Assembly: GCA_024516155.1 (NCBI GenBank)
Contig: JAJJXM010000008.1
Span: 992,001-1,056,000 of the forward strand
Length of the DNA: 64,000 bases
Source: Pyronema omphalodes
Lineage: Eukaryota; Ascomycota; Pezizomycetes; Pezizales; Pyronemataceae
Direction: 5' to 3'
Positions 1 to 12,094 of this stretch are shown piece by piece. The notes under the pieces are model-generated. The model was given only the letters and a program-made list of their open reading frames with translations. It was not told the origin of the DNA and searched no databases. The translations under genes and the position numbers were made by a program. Numbering within the stretch: the first letter of the stretch is position 1; the number at the start of each line of letters is the position of its first letter.

Positions 1-39
1 ACAACGGGGGATCAGAAAAACTACACTGCAGTTATCCCA

Positions 40-97
40 TCCCATCCCATCCCGTCCTGTCTGCCGTTCTGGACGGATCATACCGAACTTTGAGAAT
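40..97. mobile_element. Degenerate right end of hAT-like element
   Basis: This stretch ends in GGACGGATCATACCGAACTT, a mutated version of the right terminus at 3813-3839 (GGACGGACCGTGCCCAACTC). Most differences are C-to-T or G-to-A, the pattern expected of repeat-induced point mutation or deamination. The rest of the element would lie before the window start. Confidence 0.5.
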
Positions 98-746
98 GAT
101 AGTTACATGATAACGAGGGGAAAAGAAACAAGGAGAGGTGATGATGTTGGGTTATGTAAACCCCAGGGATATGGTTGGAATAGGGGTTGTGTAAGAACCT
201 TGTTGGGGATTTGTTGGATGGGATGAAGATGATGATGATGATGATGATGATATACATGATGCATGATGTTGATTTGGTATGGAGGTATAGGATGTATTTG
301 AATGGGTCTTCAATCAGTGATGATGATGGCAGTGGTGGAGGTTGTGGACTCGTGGTACTCGTGGTACTCGTGGTACTGGTAGTGGTTATTCTCAACTAGA
401 AGTATCTACCCCGTGAGCCGTTACTTGATAACTGCCAGGCCTGTGAGAAAGTTCGCATTGTGTTTTTATGTGATACGGACCACGCTCGATAATAATTATA
501 TGGCATGTCACAAGGTTACGTCTGTGATTTGAAACATCGTATATCTGAAGGTCATTGAAGAAAAATAGGACACCAAGTTGTGCTACAGGGACTACTCATA
601 TACATGCATGCTCAGCTAAACTATCAAGATTGCCTCATGTTGGAATAAATTTGGAACATCATCTCTGTGTCTTCTCCAATGGTTTTCGACCATAGATCCG
701 AAGACTAAAATAGTTAGACTACCGTTATTCCTCAGACAAGGATTAC
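98..746. other. Intergenic with short microsatellites
   Basis: I see no gene here. It contains a GATGAT trinucleotide run near 225-250 and a short GTACTCGTG repeat near 352-380; the two small opposite-strand open frames at 78-399 are by-products of these repeats. Confidence 0.6.
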
Positions 747-2072
747 TTACTGGCAACCATAAACATGATAATTCTTATTACGAGCCGCTTGAAGACCGCG
801 TAGGCATATATTGCATGCCTCCTCGACGTCCATTCCTAGAATACGGGTGAACACAGCCATTCCGTAACTCTCAAAACCAGTTTCTGCATTCAGTAGCGTC
901 ATTGCTCCAATCCTTTTAACGCGGGGTTCCTTAGGCCATGGACCACAGGGCTCTTTTGCAGTCGTCATATGAATATCCTCAAACCCGGCCTTTTCTAATT
1001 GATTCTTTAAGAAATTCAAATCTGGCTGAGGCCGGCCCATTTTCCGCAGTGCTTCGCGTAACCTTTCGGAGAATACTAAAACTCCATGATCTGGCTTCAT
1101 GGTGCCTATTTCCTGATTAGCATATTGATTTCCATTCGCCGAAAGTGGCTTGATATACCATCGTCACAATGAACAGTTAGACTGTTTTCACACAGTTCTA
1201 CATACCCACCTGGTACAGTGCAACTGAACATTCAATATCAGTAATGAACCCCGCATATTCTGAAAAACATACCGAATCATCTCAGATACAAGGTGGTCCC
1301 AGTCGGTAACACCTGAGCTCAGATTCCGGGCATGGATGAAGTCGAAGGAGTCCTGAAAAGGATAAACAAATCGTCGTTAGATCTTGAGCGCCTGGTATGA
1401 GTGTCCAAGGGGTATTTCGATACATTTTTAAACGTCCATTGCTTCATTGCATCGTCCACTTCAAAGCGACTAGTAACCAAACATTAGCGTATAAGATGGT
1501 TTGAGATATTATATATTGAATAAATCCCCACCAGTTTGTAGGCACCCAGCTAGGTTGTATCGGGCTCAAATCAGTTCCAATAATCTCGGCCATCGGGTAC
1601 TGATCCGCCATATCAATAGCCCATATACCCGTTCCAGTGCCGACGTCGAGAATTCGATGTGGCTCTTTGAGAGGTGCCTGATGCAGCTTGTCATCCCATG
1701 CCAGTCTAAATATCTCGTGATGCAAATCAAGGCTTTAAACACCATCTGTTAACAATAGATCCTGTTTTCTGGGCTTTTCTGTAGGTATCGATACAGTACT
1801 ACTTACCGGTCTTGCTCCGTTTCGTCTGTAGGCATGAGATACTTCTCGGCGCCGTAGTATGAGTGGTAGCGCCGTCCATTCTCGTAGACGTACTGCTGCA
1901 CTGAGGAAGTCAGACTTTGTGTGCTGGTGTCGTATCCGGAAGATGCATAATCGTCATGGTCGGAATTCGCGAGCTATGTATGTATGTCTTGGTTAATCGT
2001 TGGGGCTTGGAACAACTGTTATGGATTACGTACAACCGATGGATCAACTTCAATGTCTTTTGCAGTTTGCAT
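747..2072 (-). CDS. LaeA-like SAM-dependent methyltransferase
   Basis: A class I S-adenosylmethionine-dependent methyltransferase of the large fungal LaeA-like/TAM family, predicted soluble; the substrate cannot be read from sequence. My model has seven exons: 2072-2037, 1973-1807, 1732-1532, 1469-1424, 1352-1273, 1223-1159 and 1105-747, giving 317 aa in a continuous frame. The SAM-binding motif DVGTGTGIW lies at residues 97-105, the acidic GTDLSPIQP strand near 120-128, FDFIHARNL follows, and PGGYVELCE is the post-motif III strand. The N-terminal YENGRRYHSY and the EQDRLDLHHE helix are hallmarks of the family. The first donor (GTTGTA after residue 12) is weak, so the exon 1/2 joint is the least sure part. 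Length is normal for the family and no key motif is broken. No polyketide or peptide synthase lies next to it, so a role in a local secondary-metabolite cluster is unsupported. Confidence 0.88.
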
Positions 2073-3024
2073 CGTGAAAGTAACGTAAAGAAGGGTGTGT
2101 GAGAGGAGCAATTCACACTCGCCGGCTGTGGTGATCCCTGGATGATATATAGACACCCAGCTTCTATGAAAAGTATAAAGTGGTCTTATCCGGTGACAGT
2201 CAGAACTGCAATTTTGGTGCCTGTTACACCATTTTCCCGTTCGCGCGCATTTTTCAGGGAGCGCATGCGTTTAAGGTGAGGGCGCATATCAAAGATCAGA
2301 GTTGACAGAGATCAAAGATCGAGAAGTGAAGGTAGAGGTGATGTGAGTGAAGTGTATTATGGGTCCAGAACTAACATCAATTACAGGGCAAAATATGAAC
2401 TCTTCCTCCACTTCAATGGACACAGCTCTACAGGGCACCTTCAATGCATTTTGCCGCTCGCGTTACACATGCACAAGGTGCAAATGTAATAGTAATAGGC
2501 TAGATATCACAAGATTCATCGCTGATTTGGCTCCAATTCAGGCGAAAGGCGCAGAAAACATTCATATATACCCGGTGGTAACGAGCATTTTCTGTTCCGA
2601 TTATGTGCCACATACCACATTGCTTCATCACATATCACCCTCCTGCGCCAACACAAATGATTCAGCGGCCATTCTGGTGGGTATATACATCGATTCAAAT
2701 ATTGCTACTGATGATACATGTAGTGTTCCCACCGCAATTTATTATTACGGGAGGTTGTGAACCTATCTATACCCACCAGCGTCTCTTTATACATATCCGT
2801 GCATTTTTCCTGTCTTTTTCTCTTCTCGCTTTTTATGTAATTTGTAAATATACAACGTCCGACGGTAGTCTTCCGCTTAGTAATCGAGCACTGGAAAACA
2901 AACACTCCCTTCATATGCCGAAGGTACAGTATCTTTCGAGTCTCCGCACAATTTTAACAAGGTATAAATGGTGAGAAGGAATTTTAGCTTCGTTTTCATT
3001 ATTTGAGCCGAAAGCACCGAACTC
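2073..3024. other. Intergenic, one doubtful ORF
   Basis: No recognisable gene. An ATG frame at 2395-2760 (121 codons, cysteine-containing) is preceded by an intron-like stretch at 2343-2386 with donor GTGAGT, branch ACTAAC and acceptor TTACAG. The product matches no family I know, so I do not call it as a gene. Confidence 0.3.
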
Positions 3025-3839
3025 CAGAGTTCGGCACGGTCCGTCCGGTCCCGTCCTGGCTATGGACGGGACGGACCGCGGGTGACCGTGGGTGACCACG
3101 ACTGGCGTCACTGTCGGTCACTCGCAATCCGCAGTTTTTTTACTACGGCTCATGGTGTTTTCCTTAGATAATTCTGATGCATTGCACGAATTAAAGTCAT
3201 CTATATGGAATTGCTTGCGAACAAAAAAAAAAACTATACTGATGCATAAGAATGCACCTTCCCCCGCCACTAAAATGCGTCCTTCCCCATCCTTCTGGAA
3301 TGGAAACGACTCTCGAGAGGACAGGCAGGGTGTTCTGCTCCTGGTCGGAAAAGGTGTAGAGGACGGCAATGAGCTTTGCTGGGAATGGTGTGATTGCTAT
3401 TGATGTTTGAATTACACGGCAATGAAAGGAGTGGAAAATTCTGGCAGGTAGAAGAGGGAAAGATAGAAGATGGAATTCGAAAAATAGGAGAAATATTTAT
3501 AGCGGGATCGTACTCTACTAAGAAATAAAAATAATATCAAACTACCATAGGCAGTCAAACTAATTGTGGGTGGAGCGTGCACCTGCAGTAGGGTGTAAAA
3601 GTTTTACTAAAGTGCAGCATGGCGGGTTCATCTGCTACAGTGCTGAAGACGTCGCTGCTGCGGCCCATAATTTCTGGCAAACTTAAACCAAACCGCCCCC
3701 TGCAAACTAGCTCACCCGAAACCCACGGTCCTGCCGTCACCCGCCGTCCTGTCCGGTCTTTTTCAGTTTGCGGACGGGACCGGACCACCAGCGTGGTCCC
3801 GTCCGGGCCGCCGTCCTGGACGGACCGTGCCCAACTCTG
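3025..3839. mobile_element. Non-autonomous hAT-like element (MITE/foldback)
   Basis: The left end starts CAGAGTTCGGCACGGTCC and the right end closes with GGACCGTGCCCAACTCTG, an inverted pair of about 18 bp with one mismatch. Inside the left end the strand folds on itself: CCCGTCC, a 7-base loop, then GGACGGGACGGACC at about 3038-3077. The right end is packed with GGACGG/CCGTCC words. There is no transposase frame inside. The CAGAG start and subterminal repeats suggest the hAT superfamily, but the flanking 8-mers (CCGAACTC and ATTCGAGG) do not match, so either the target duplication is lost or the two ends belong to different insertions. Confidence 0.5.
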
Positions 3840-6800
3840 ATTCGAGGCTGCGTTCAGGCAAATATGGCAGTCTGTCAAAGCGGGTGCGCTAGAATTGAAG
3901 AAGTTAAGATGTCTAATCACTAATAAAATTGACGTGGCTAGCAATACGATATTTACACTACTGACTGGCAGTCAGGTCATACCCTCATAGGATGGTTAGC
4001 TACTATGAAGGTGGGCTCTGATCTTGTGAAATCGTCATTGAAATACAGTAATGGCTTGGGGTTCGGCAAATATCATTATTCTAGGCAAGCAGGAAGAGCC
4101 AAGTAATTTGCAGTTTCTTCAAAGTAATGCAAATCAATGATCATTCTTTTCAAGAGGAGCCAGTCACGAATACGGTCATATCTTCGGTCCAATGATATAT
4201 CGCGCGGTACCACAAAGTCGTACACTACAAACATATTTATCCCTGAATGGCGAAAAATAAAAATTTATATGTACAAGCCTTCATCATAAGAAAGATTACG
4301 GCAAGCACGAGCGATGGCTTTGAGTAAGTGAAAATGAAGCAATTGCGCTGTGCGATGATTGATGTCAGACGAAGCTATTAGGAGGCTTGCGAATCGCAGA
4401 TATCTGTCTCTATGTAGATATAATAACTACGAGTGAGTATCTATGAACCCACGGCACAAGACCGTGTTCCGTTACCCCTGCAAAATATTAGTTCAGCATC
4501 TCGACCGAATATAGCTCGCCATAAAAAGGCCATACATTAGCGATTATTTTTTCGCTTAGTAAGTACCACACAACGTGAAATCACCAAGAAAGTTGGCGGT
4601 ATTCTTGACACTACAATCGCTTCTAGCTCGCTACTGCCAATATCCAAGTTTGCTGCATCTTCTCAAAAGAGGATTGAGGCGATATAGCGACTTCTCTAGG
4701 TCCTTCAATAGCACATATGGGGTTGGGGGTGGGATAACAGGTTTTCTTTTCCTATGGTGTCTGGGGTTAGAATAAACCTTGATTCTTGTACTGGCCCTGT
4801 GTGCTGAACTTCAGCTAAATGTTGCCAAGCAACTAAATACGGAATGGTAACTAAGGTCATTCCTCCAGAATCGACATGTGATAGCAGAGTTTGCTTTGTG
4901 TAACGACTCCTGAACCGCAATGTCCGGTACAAGTGGCAAACAACACAAAGACACTAGCTATCACCTAGAGAATGCCGACAATTAAAACTTTTAAACATCT
5001 ATCTGAACTGAAAATGATATCTTTTCAAAGATAAAAATCCTGACACTAGACTACAGAACTGCATCTTGTGATTTACTCATGCTCGTATGTTATCATGTAG
5101 ACTTTCGATTTTTGCATCGCAGTTTCACAGGGACTCACTCGGATATGTAACCAAGCACAAGTGCCTTCATTGATACGTTCTCGAATAAACCAAGTATGGT
5201 GATCATTGGCGTAGGTGATATTGGATCGGATATTGTAAAACGAGCTGCATGATTTTGCAGTTCATCAAAGCGGCCACATAGACACATGTTGTCCCTTGGA
5301 ACTTAATCGCCATACCCATGTCAAATTAATCTCTGTACATATTGATTCTGGAACTTTGTGTCGTGCGAGAGTTATCGTAGGGCACCATATGTTTCTGCAA
5401 GCATCAGCACAGTCATGTCAGAATTGTCCCTAGATATATTGATTTTGTAAAGTTCTGTCGTGCGATGGTTCACGTATCATTCTGGAAGTATCACCACTAT
5501 CATCTGTTCGCGGCAGTTTGACACACTTAGTTGAAGCTTCGTGGCGTTCGAGGAAGCTTACCCCGCCCTCAGCTACAGTTGTACATATGTTACACTCGGC
5601 AGTCGCAGATCTGGTGAAAAAATGCTTTTCATGTTTATGAGAATTTGAAAGCTAAAAGCGCTAAGGTCTTATATATCTACTTGTGTCATCATAATTAGTT
5701 CAACATATTGATTCTCCTGCCATTTGGTGTTTATCTGTAAACTGGGAATTTCTATTACATTTGCATTCTTATCAACAGCCGCACCATGCATACCAAACAG
5801 CCAGAAGAGAACTATTAGTTATTTAATTTAGAACATATTCTGTTAATTTCATTCTGATAAAGGCTGCAAAAACCATATGTTTACTTTGCGGCATAGACAT
5901 CACGGGCAATTCCCCTCTCTCAATATCAGCATTACGTCTGTAGTGCGGTAAAAAGAACTGCGATGTAGCTACTTGTATTAATTTGTTGTTACCACGAAAC
6001 CATCGTCATCAGTTACGAATTATAATGTGCAAACACGTCGAGTTTTTTTTTAATTCCGACTAATATTCTGATAGTATCGTAGGCTGAAAGGGCTGATCAG
6101 CACCATTCCTGGAGGTAGACTGCCCGCTGAATGCAGCGTAGTTTGTTGCTTTGAAACATTGTCTTCGTTAATGCATAAATGCCTACACTAGCGCCCTTGT
6201 GTTCTAGATTTCAGAGAGATTTCTATCCGTGATAGTTAAAGAGATGTAATTGAACTTTCCGATTTTCTCCATCCTCAATTGGCAGTCGCTCAAATACATT
6301 GAGCTAATTCCTCTGAACGTACTTGATCAGCCTCCATCTTGCAATAATTAACAATCGTTACTGTCCAACTTGAAGTGTCGCATTTCTCTTCCTGTCTCCT
6401 GTATCAGATTTGGCTTTGCTAAGCCTGGTGCTATCAATTCTTACGACCTCTTCTTAATTTACCAGCTTTTCTAGCCGAGTTGCGGTGGTGTTTACATGCA
6501 TCGCTATGTAGTAAAAGCTCGTTGCCTAGGTATGGATAAATACTGTTGGCCACAAAACAAAAGTTGGGCCCCCACAAGTTGATGTCAGTATTGATTTGGC
6601 CGTGGCCAAGATTCCCTTGCTTAGACTTCCTCCACGAGCAGTAAAGGTTTGATCTGCTAATCGATCACCAAACACCATCAACCTCTACATCCTTCCTTCG
6701 GAAAGCAAATCGCGGTCTTGTCGCCTTCAATAACTCGTGTTGATTTCAATGTATCAAGTCCGAATCAGGTAATCAACTTCACGCGAAGTGCGCAGTATGT

Positions 6801-7742
6801 GAATAGTAATCTGCATCTTCCGCGCTAGCGTCAAGATCCGCTTACCTGATATTGATCGGATCGTGAGGACTGAAAGTATTCTATTTTTGATCTAGTATCA
6901 AGTGCTAATTCGTTGCAGTGACATCTAGTGTATGTACTGCTGTCTGTCTATTTAAGTCGTGGGAGTCAAATACTGTGCTGCCCAGTTGATACTAAAACAC
7001 CAATAAGGCCCAGATCATGACCTGACAGATGATACGCATCCAGGCGTAAGCACAGTACGACCAACACATTCTCTCCATTCTCATAAATTCCAATCCCTGG
7101 ATTTCCTACGCCCACTAATAATAAACCGCTGCTGTGTGGCGCCTGCACTTTGCGGTAGCGTGACGCGATGGTTTTCGCCCGCTCGCCGTAGGGAACCTGG
7201 AATTGCTTCAGCCGCTCGAAGTGAATACACATACATAGGCACTCACTTGATTTACGCCTATCTCCATCCGCATCCTCTAGTCGCTGTTTCTGCCATGTGT
7301 TTCTCAATAAACCCTGATGCATGTTCGCATACTGTCAAATCAGCTGCGTGCGCTTGCTGTGCGCTGATTCACCGCCAGCCCTCAAAAAAGAAGTTCCACG
7401 GGGGATAGGTGTCCATGGTTTGGATACATAACGCCCCGTCGCACAACGATGAGGCTGGACTCACCGTAGTTGGGCCCATTGACTCAAACCGGACCACCAG
7501 TTTCACCTGTAGGATTTCTAGGCAGCAGGTCAATGTATTATCAGTCGAGCTCACCTACGCGCCAGAACAAAAAAAGTATAGAATCATGATACTCTGCAGG
7601 TGAGTCATTATACTGAAACGGAAAGACCCGCAGACGAGGACAGGATGGTCCAGGGGTTCTGTATAAAGACGCTGATGGAACGCTGGCGGGTTGCTTCTGC
7701 GTTGATACTGCATAGCGCCGACTAGGCGAATTGCGACAAACA
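3840..7742. other. AT-rich intergenic, no gene seen
   Basis: Almost 4 kb without a frame that looks coding on either strand. Open frames stay below about 120 codons and show no family motif. The texture is AT-rich and irregular, consistent with old decayed repeats or long regulatory DNA upstream of the DUF3433 gene. Confidence 0.55.
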
Positions 7743-10700
7743 ATGTCGGAAACAGCTTTCAGGAGTATATCATATGATAACAGTCGAACTGCTGGTCAAG
7801 GAATCGAGTATGAGCGTGTAGAGAGCCGTATAAACCCCATTCTGAATGCATCCAAATCGACTGACGACTAATCTTAATATAGAAGATCAAGAACCCATCA
7901 CATTCACATCGAAGAAGAAACGAAAGGAATATGTTCCCCTGTCATTACATGTTCTAACGCTTCTGTCATATGTGGTACTATGTATTGCAGTCATAGTGGG
8001 ACTGGAGTTTGCCCTTCGAAATTCGGCATTCAAGAACGATGCCAAAAGCTTCAAGGTTTCAAACTTCAGGCGAGACCTGAGGCCCAGAATTACTGGAGAA
8101 TACCATCCACATATCAATGTTTACACAACGAATGCAAACTTGGGACAAAGAGACAATGAAATAACTACGCCAGCTCCAAACATCGCAGAGGCCCCTATTG
8201 TTCAACTCACGCAAACGCCAAAGATATTAATACCAGCACTCAGCGTTTACGCGACGAATGTAGATGTTGGTCCATCCCTTACAGCTCCAGCCAATACAGA
8301 TACTATTCAGGAACCTACAAAGATTCTGGACACGAAACCTGCTTCGCCTATGATCACGGAGGAACCAAAGTCACCGGATGCCCCACCGAAAGAAATCAGC
8401 CGAACTCCGCTACAGGAAATAACAGTTCCGAAAGATGTGAAGACAAATGTTTTGGATACCAGCCCTACTGATACTGCATTGTCCCTAAATAACGATAGTA
8501 CCAGCCAACCACGTAAGGATACTTCACCTACAGATAACAATACCAAGGCTCCTTACGATGTTAATCGCGGCCCGAGCAAATCAACCCCGGATACCAAGCC
8601 AACAGGCCCATCCACAAATAACCACGACGGGCTAGCTAAGGAGCAAACGGATGGCGCTACATTCATGGTGAACAAGAATGCTTACGCAACAGATATTAGA
8701 ATTTTACCAGTACATTCTGATAAACTTAAGGCCGAATCGTTCATTAACACCAATCTCTTCGCAGCGGATAAAAATGGGAATCCAACGGCAGTAACAAGAC
8801 CAGTTGGGGACACCAGAAAAAAAAATTCTCCGCAAGTTACCAGCACCGTGGCTACAATTATCTATGCTACAAATATCAATATTGGGCCATCCAAAAACCT
8901 GGAGCAACCTCCACACAGGAGCCCTCCATCACCTACCATCAATCTTACACCTCCTGAGTTCACAGATGTTTCCCTGTCTCCAGACACCACAATTATCTTA
9001 ACCTACTCCACGCCCAACGTCAATAACTTTGCAACAAATATCAATATTGATCCCTCAGAGACAAAAAATAAACAACCACCATCAGTAGCTGAATACGTTC
9101 ACATGCAAAACTACGCCACGGATGTTGAACTGACTCCTACCCTCGACAAAAGCGCCGCTCCCGCTGATCCCAGCGATTCTCCTCAGCAACATCGACCTGT
9201 AGATATCTACGAGACTCCGGCTCCTGCGAACTATGCGACCAACATCAAACTCTCTCCAGATCCAACTGAAAGGCTTAAGCTACCTGGGTCAGACACGCCC
9301 CCATCAGTCACCCAGTGGCCAGCACCAATCCCTGAATTCACAGACATCAAGTTAGCAATAGACCCAATCATTTTCCACGGTCCTAAAGCATCTGTTTACG
9401 CAACAGTTATCGACGTTGACCCTGAGGTCTCACATGAAGTGGCTTCTGACGTCGATATCGGTAACTTCGCCACAGATATCAACTTGGAAGCTGATCCTAA
9501 GACTACACCGCCTGTTTTGTCGTTCGTTATGCCCGGGAACTTTGCCACCGATATAGATGTTCGACCTACAGATACAAATACTAATACAAATCGTAATGCT
9601 GCTCCAACCTCTGGGGCTACTAAGTTGCCGCAGATCAATGAGGATAATCAGCTTGATAATCATATAAACCAGGCGGAGACACCGAAACTGAATACGAAGA
9701 TATTTGCTACGGTTATATATGTGGTCACGGGTACTCAACAGGCAGCGACAAGAACACGGGAAGATGGAATTTCTGTGATGGTTTTACCGCCCATAATTAC
9801 GGCAAAACCAGAGGGTAAGGCGGATTATTTAAAGAAGCTTAGACAGCTGAATCCGGATGGATCTACGAAAGCTATTGCCGCTGGTGGGACTGGTAGGCAG
9901 AATGGAAGCAGCGGGGATAGCAATGACGAAAATGGGGCCAGTGAGGACGGCGGAACCAGAAATGGAGCTCATAATAGCGTTGGTAACGGCCAGGAAAATA
10001 ACAGCAGCATTAATGGAGATTTTAGTGACGGCAATGGTTCTGGCGATGCTAATGGTTCCAAAGGCAATAACTCCGACATGGATGGAAATGGTGGCACTTA
10101 TAACAGTAACGAAAGCAATAGTGGAAATGACGATAATAATGAAGGCAAAAACTCCGAAATTAGCAAAACCAAACAGCCAGAGCCCGGTGATCCCTCCGAT
10201 GAAGCCGATTCGCAAATTGCAAAAGAACATGTCCTCAAGGAAGAAGCACGAAAGGGTGACATTCTCACAGCGATTCCCACGTTCAGCAGTTTAACCGGAA
10301 CATTTATTGGACCGCCTATGACGATATTAACCACCGATAGAAGTGGTGCAAAGCAAACCCTTTATGTTGCAAAGCCAAAGTTCATTAATGGTACACTCGC
10401 AGTTCGGCCGACACTTGTTATGGCTCGACCCACCGCTACTGCTCTTGCGGATGAATCTAAAGACTCAATCACCAACTCTACCGTCACCGCGCAAAAGGCC
10501 ACAAACAAAGCCAAAAGTAAAGCATTCGTCCGTCTCGTTTTTTTCAGCGGACAATACCTTCCTACCATTATCGCGGTGCTATTATCTATGCTCTGGAAGG
10601 TTATAGATACTGACATCAAACGCATTGAGCCGTTTTACCAACTCTCGGACCCATTAGGTACTACCTCTGAAGCGCTGACTAAGAATTTGTTGTTTGATAA

Positions 10701-12094
10701 TGCGTACTTCATCCCATTTCAGGCAGCGAGGCGAAGGCAATGGATCGTACTTCTAAGCGCGATTGTGTACAACCCTCTGTTAGCATTGATGCAATTTCTA
10801 TCTACCTCCGCAATCTCTATACGGGTGGAGAAAAAATGCGATCCCTTCGCAACTCATAGAACTTGCGGGGATCCATTTCTGGCTTCAAATAAGGTTATGG
10901 CAAAAGTATTTCAGGGAGTTGTGGTTGCTATTATTCTTGCTATTCTTTCAATTATATATCTTCAAGCTAAGCGCAAGAGTCTCCTTTACGCAGAACCATG
11001 GAGTTTGTTAGGACTCGCTACCCTAGCTGCGGATTGGCAGGCGATGAAAGAGAGCTTTGGAAAAATTGATCTTGCGGATTCGGAGGAGGAGTTTAATCGC
11101 AAGATTGCGGTCCAGGGATGTCGATACCGGTTAGTCCACAGTAAATATCGGGAGAATGATCATCTTGGGATAGAGGTTGCTGTCAATCCCTTCGAAAAAG
11201 CCGAAACCGAGGACATTCCACTCAACCCACCGCGATCAAAAACAGCATTGGCTAGAGTGGTGAAGAAGGTGGATCGCCCACTAATGGTGTCGAATATGTT
11301 TTTGTTTGGGTTTACAATGTTTCTTATGGGCACATTAGTACTGGTTACTGTTTATAGGTATACGCATAAAAAGGCGTTTGAAGAGTTTATGAGCACGGAA
11401 AAGCTGGGGGTTAAAGTCTTCTTTTTGATTCTGGGCGTTACTATTCGCTGTGGGTGGGAACCTATCGAGCGCGGTACGTATCCTCCTCATTCTTAAATCC
11501 ATGACAGCTACTGACGATATGGGGTTAGAGGTGCGCTTCCTCGAAGTTTTCCGCAGTCTAGCCCTCAGGCACCAACCGGTCTCTGTCCTCCTCCGCGATG
11601 ATACCCGTTCCTTCCCTATTTACTCGGAGATCAAGGCCGTAATCCAGGGACGTCCTTTCATTGCATTCATCTGCTTCGTCGGTACCTTGATTGAATGCCT
11701 CATCGTCGCTCTTACCGGAGTTCCCTTTTCGTCTTCACAGACTTGGGAGATGGCGAATGTTTCCATGTTTCTATCCATCGTTATATTGGCCATCGTTATA
11801 CTTGCTGTAGTAACTGTTGCAATACGGAGAAGGAGGATATCGAATAGCATGCCGCGCACTCCTTACACGTTGGCTATGACGATAAGCTATTTGTACGCAG
11901 CGAAGATGTTAAAGGATTTTGGAGGCTTATCAGCGCTGGGAGAAAGTGAGAGGAATAAGAGGGTAAAAAGAATTACTGATGGAAAGACGTATGGGTTTGG
12001 ATGGACTACGGGGCTTGATGGACAGAAGAGAGTCGGTATTGATGAAGAGGAGTTGGATGGGGACTACAAAAGGGTGAGGAGTATGTGGATTTAG
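7743..12094 (+). CDS. DUF3433-type multi-pass membrane protein with YATDI repeats
   Basis: A large fungal membrane protein carrying DUF3433 regions; the biochemical role is unknown. Model: exons 7743-7827, 7883-11473 and 11529-12094, giving 1413 aa. Both 55-bp introns have good donors (GTATAA, GTACGT) and CTAAT/CTGAC branch sites, and both restore frame. After a cytosolic N-terminus with a KKKRK patch comes one membrane helix (about residues 49-72). A long Pro/Thr/Ser-rich region (about 105-640) then repeats a Y/F-A-T-D/N-I/V-x-I/L motif roughly eleven times. A Gly/Asn/Ser/Asp-rich low-complexity stretch follows, and from about residue 910 the DUF3433 part with several membrane helices and the typical IKRIEPFYQLSDP segment. 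The second half has its own WEPIEREVRFLEVFRSLA counterpart, created exactly by splicing intron 2. The start at 7743 is preferred to 7846 because the latter lies inside intron 1. Confidence 0.85.
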
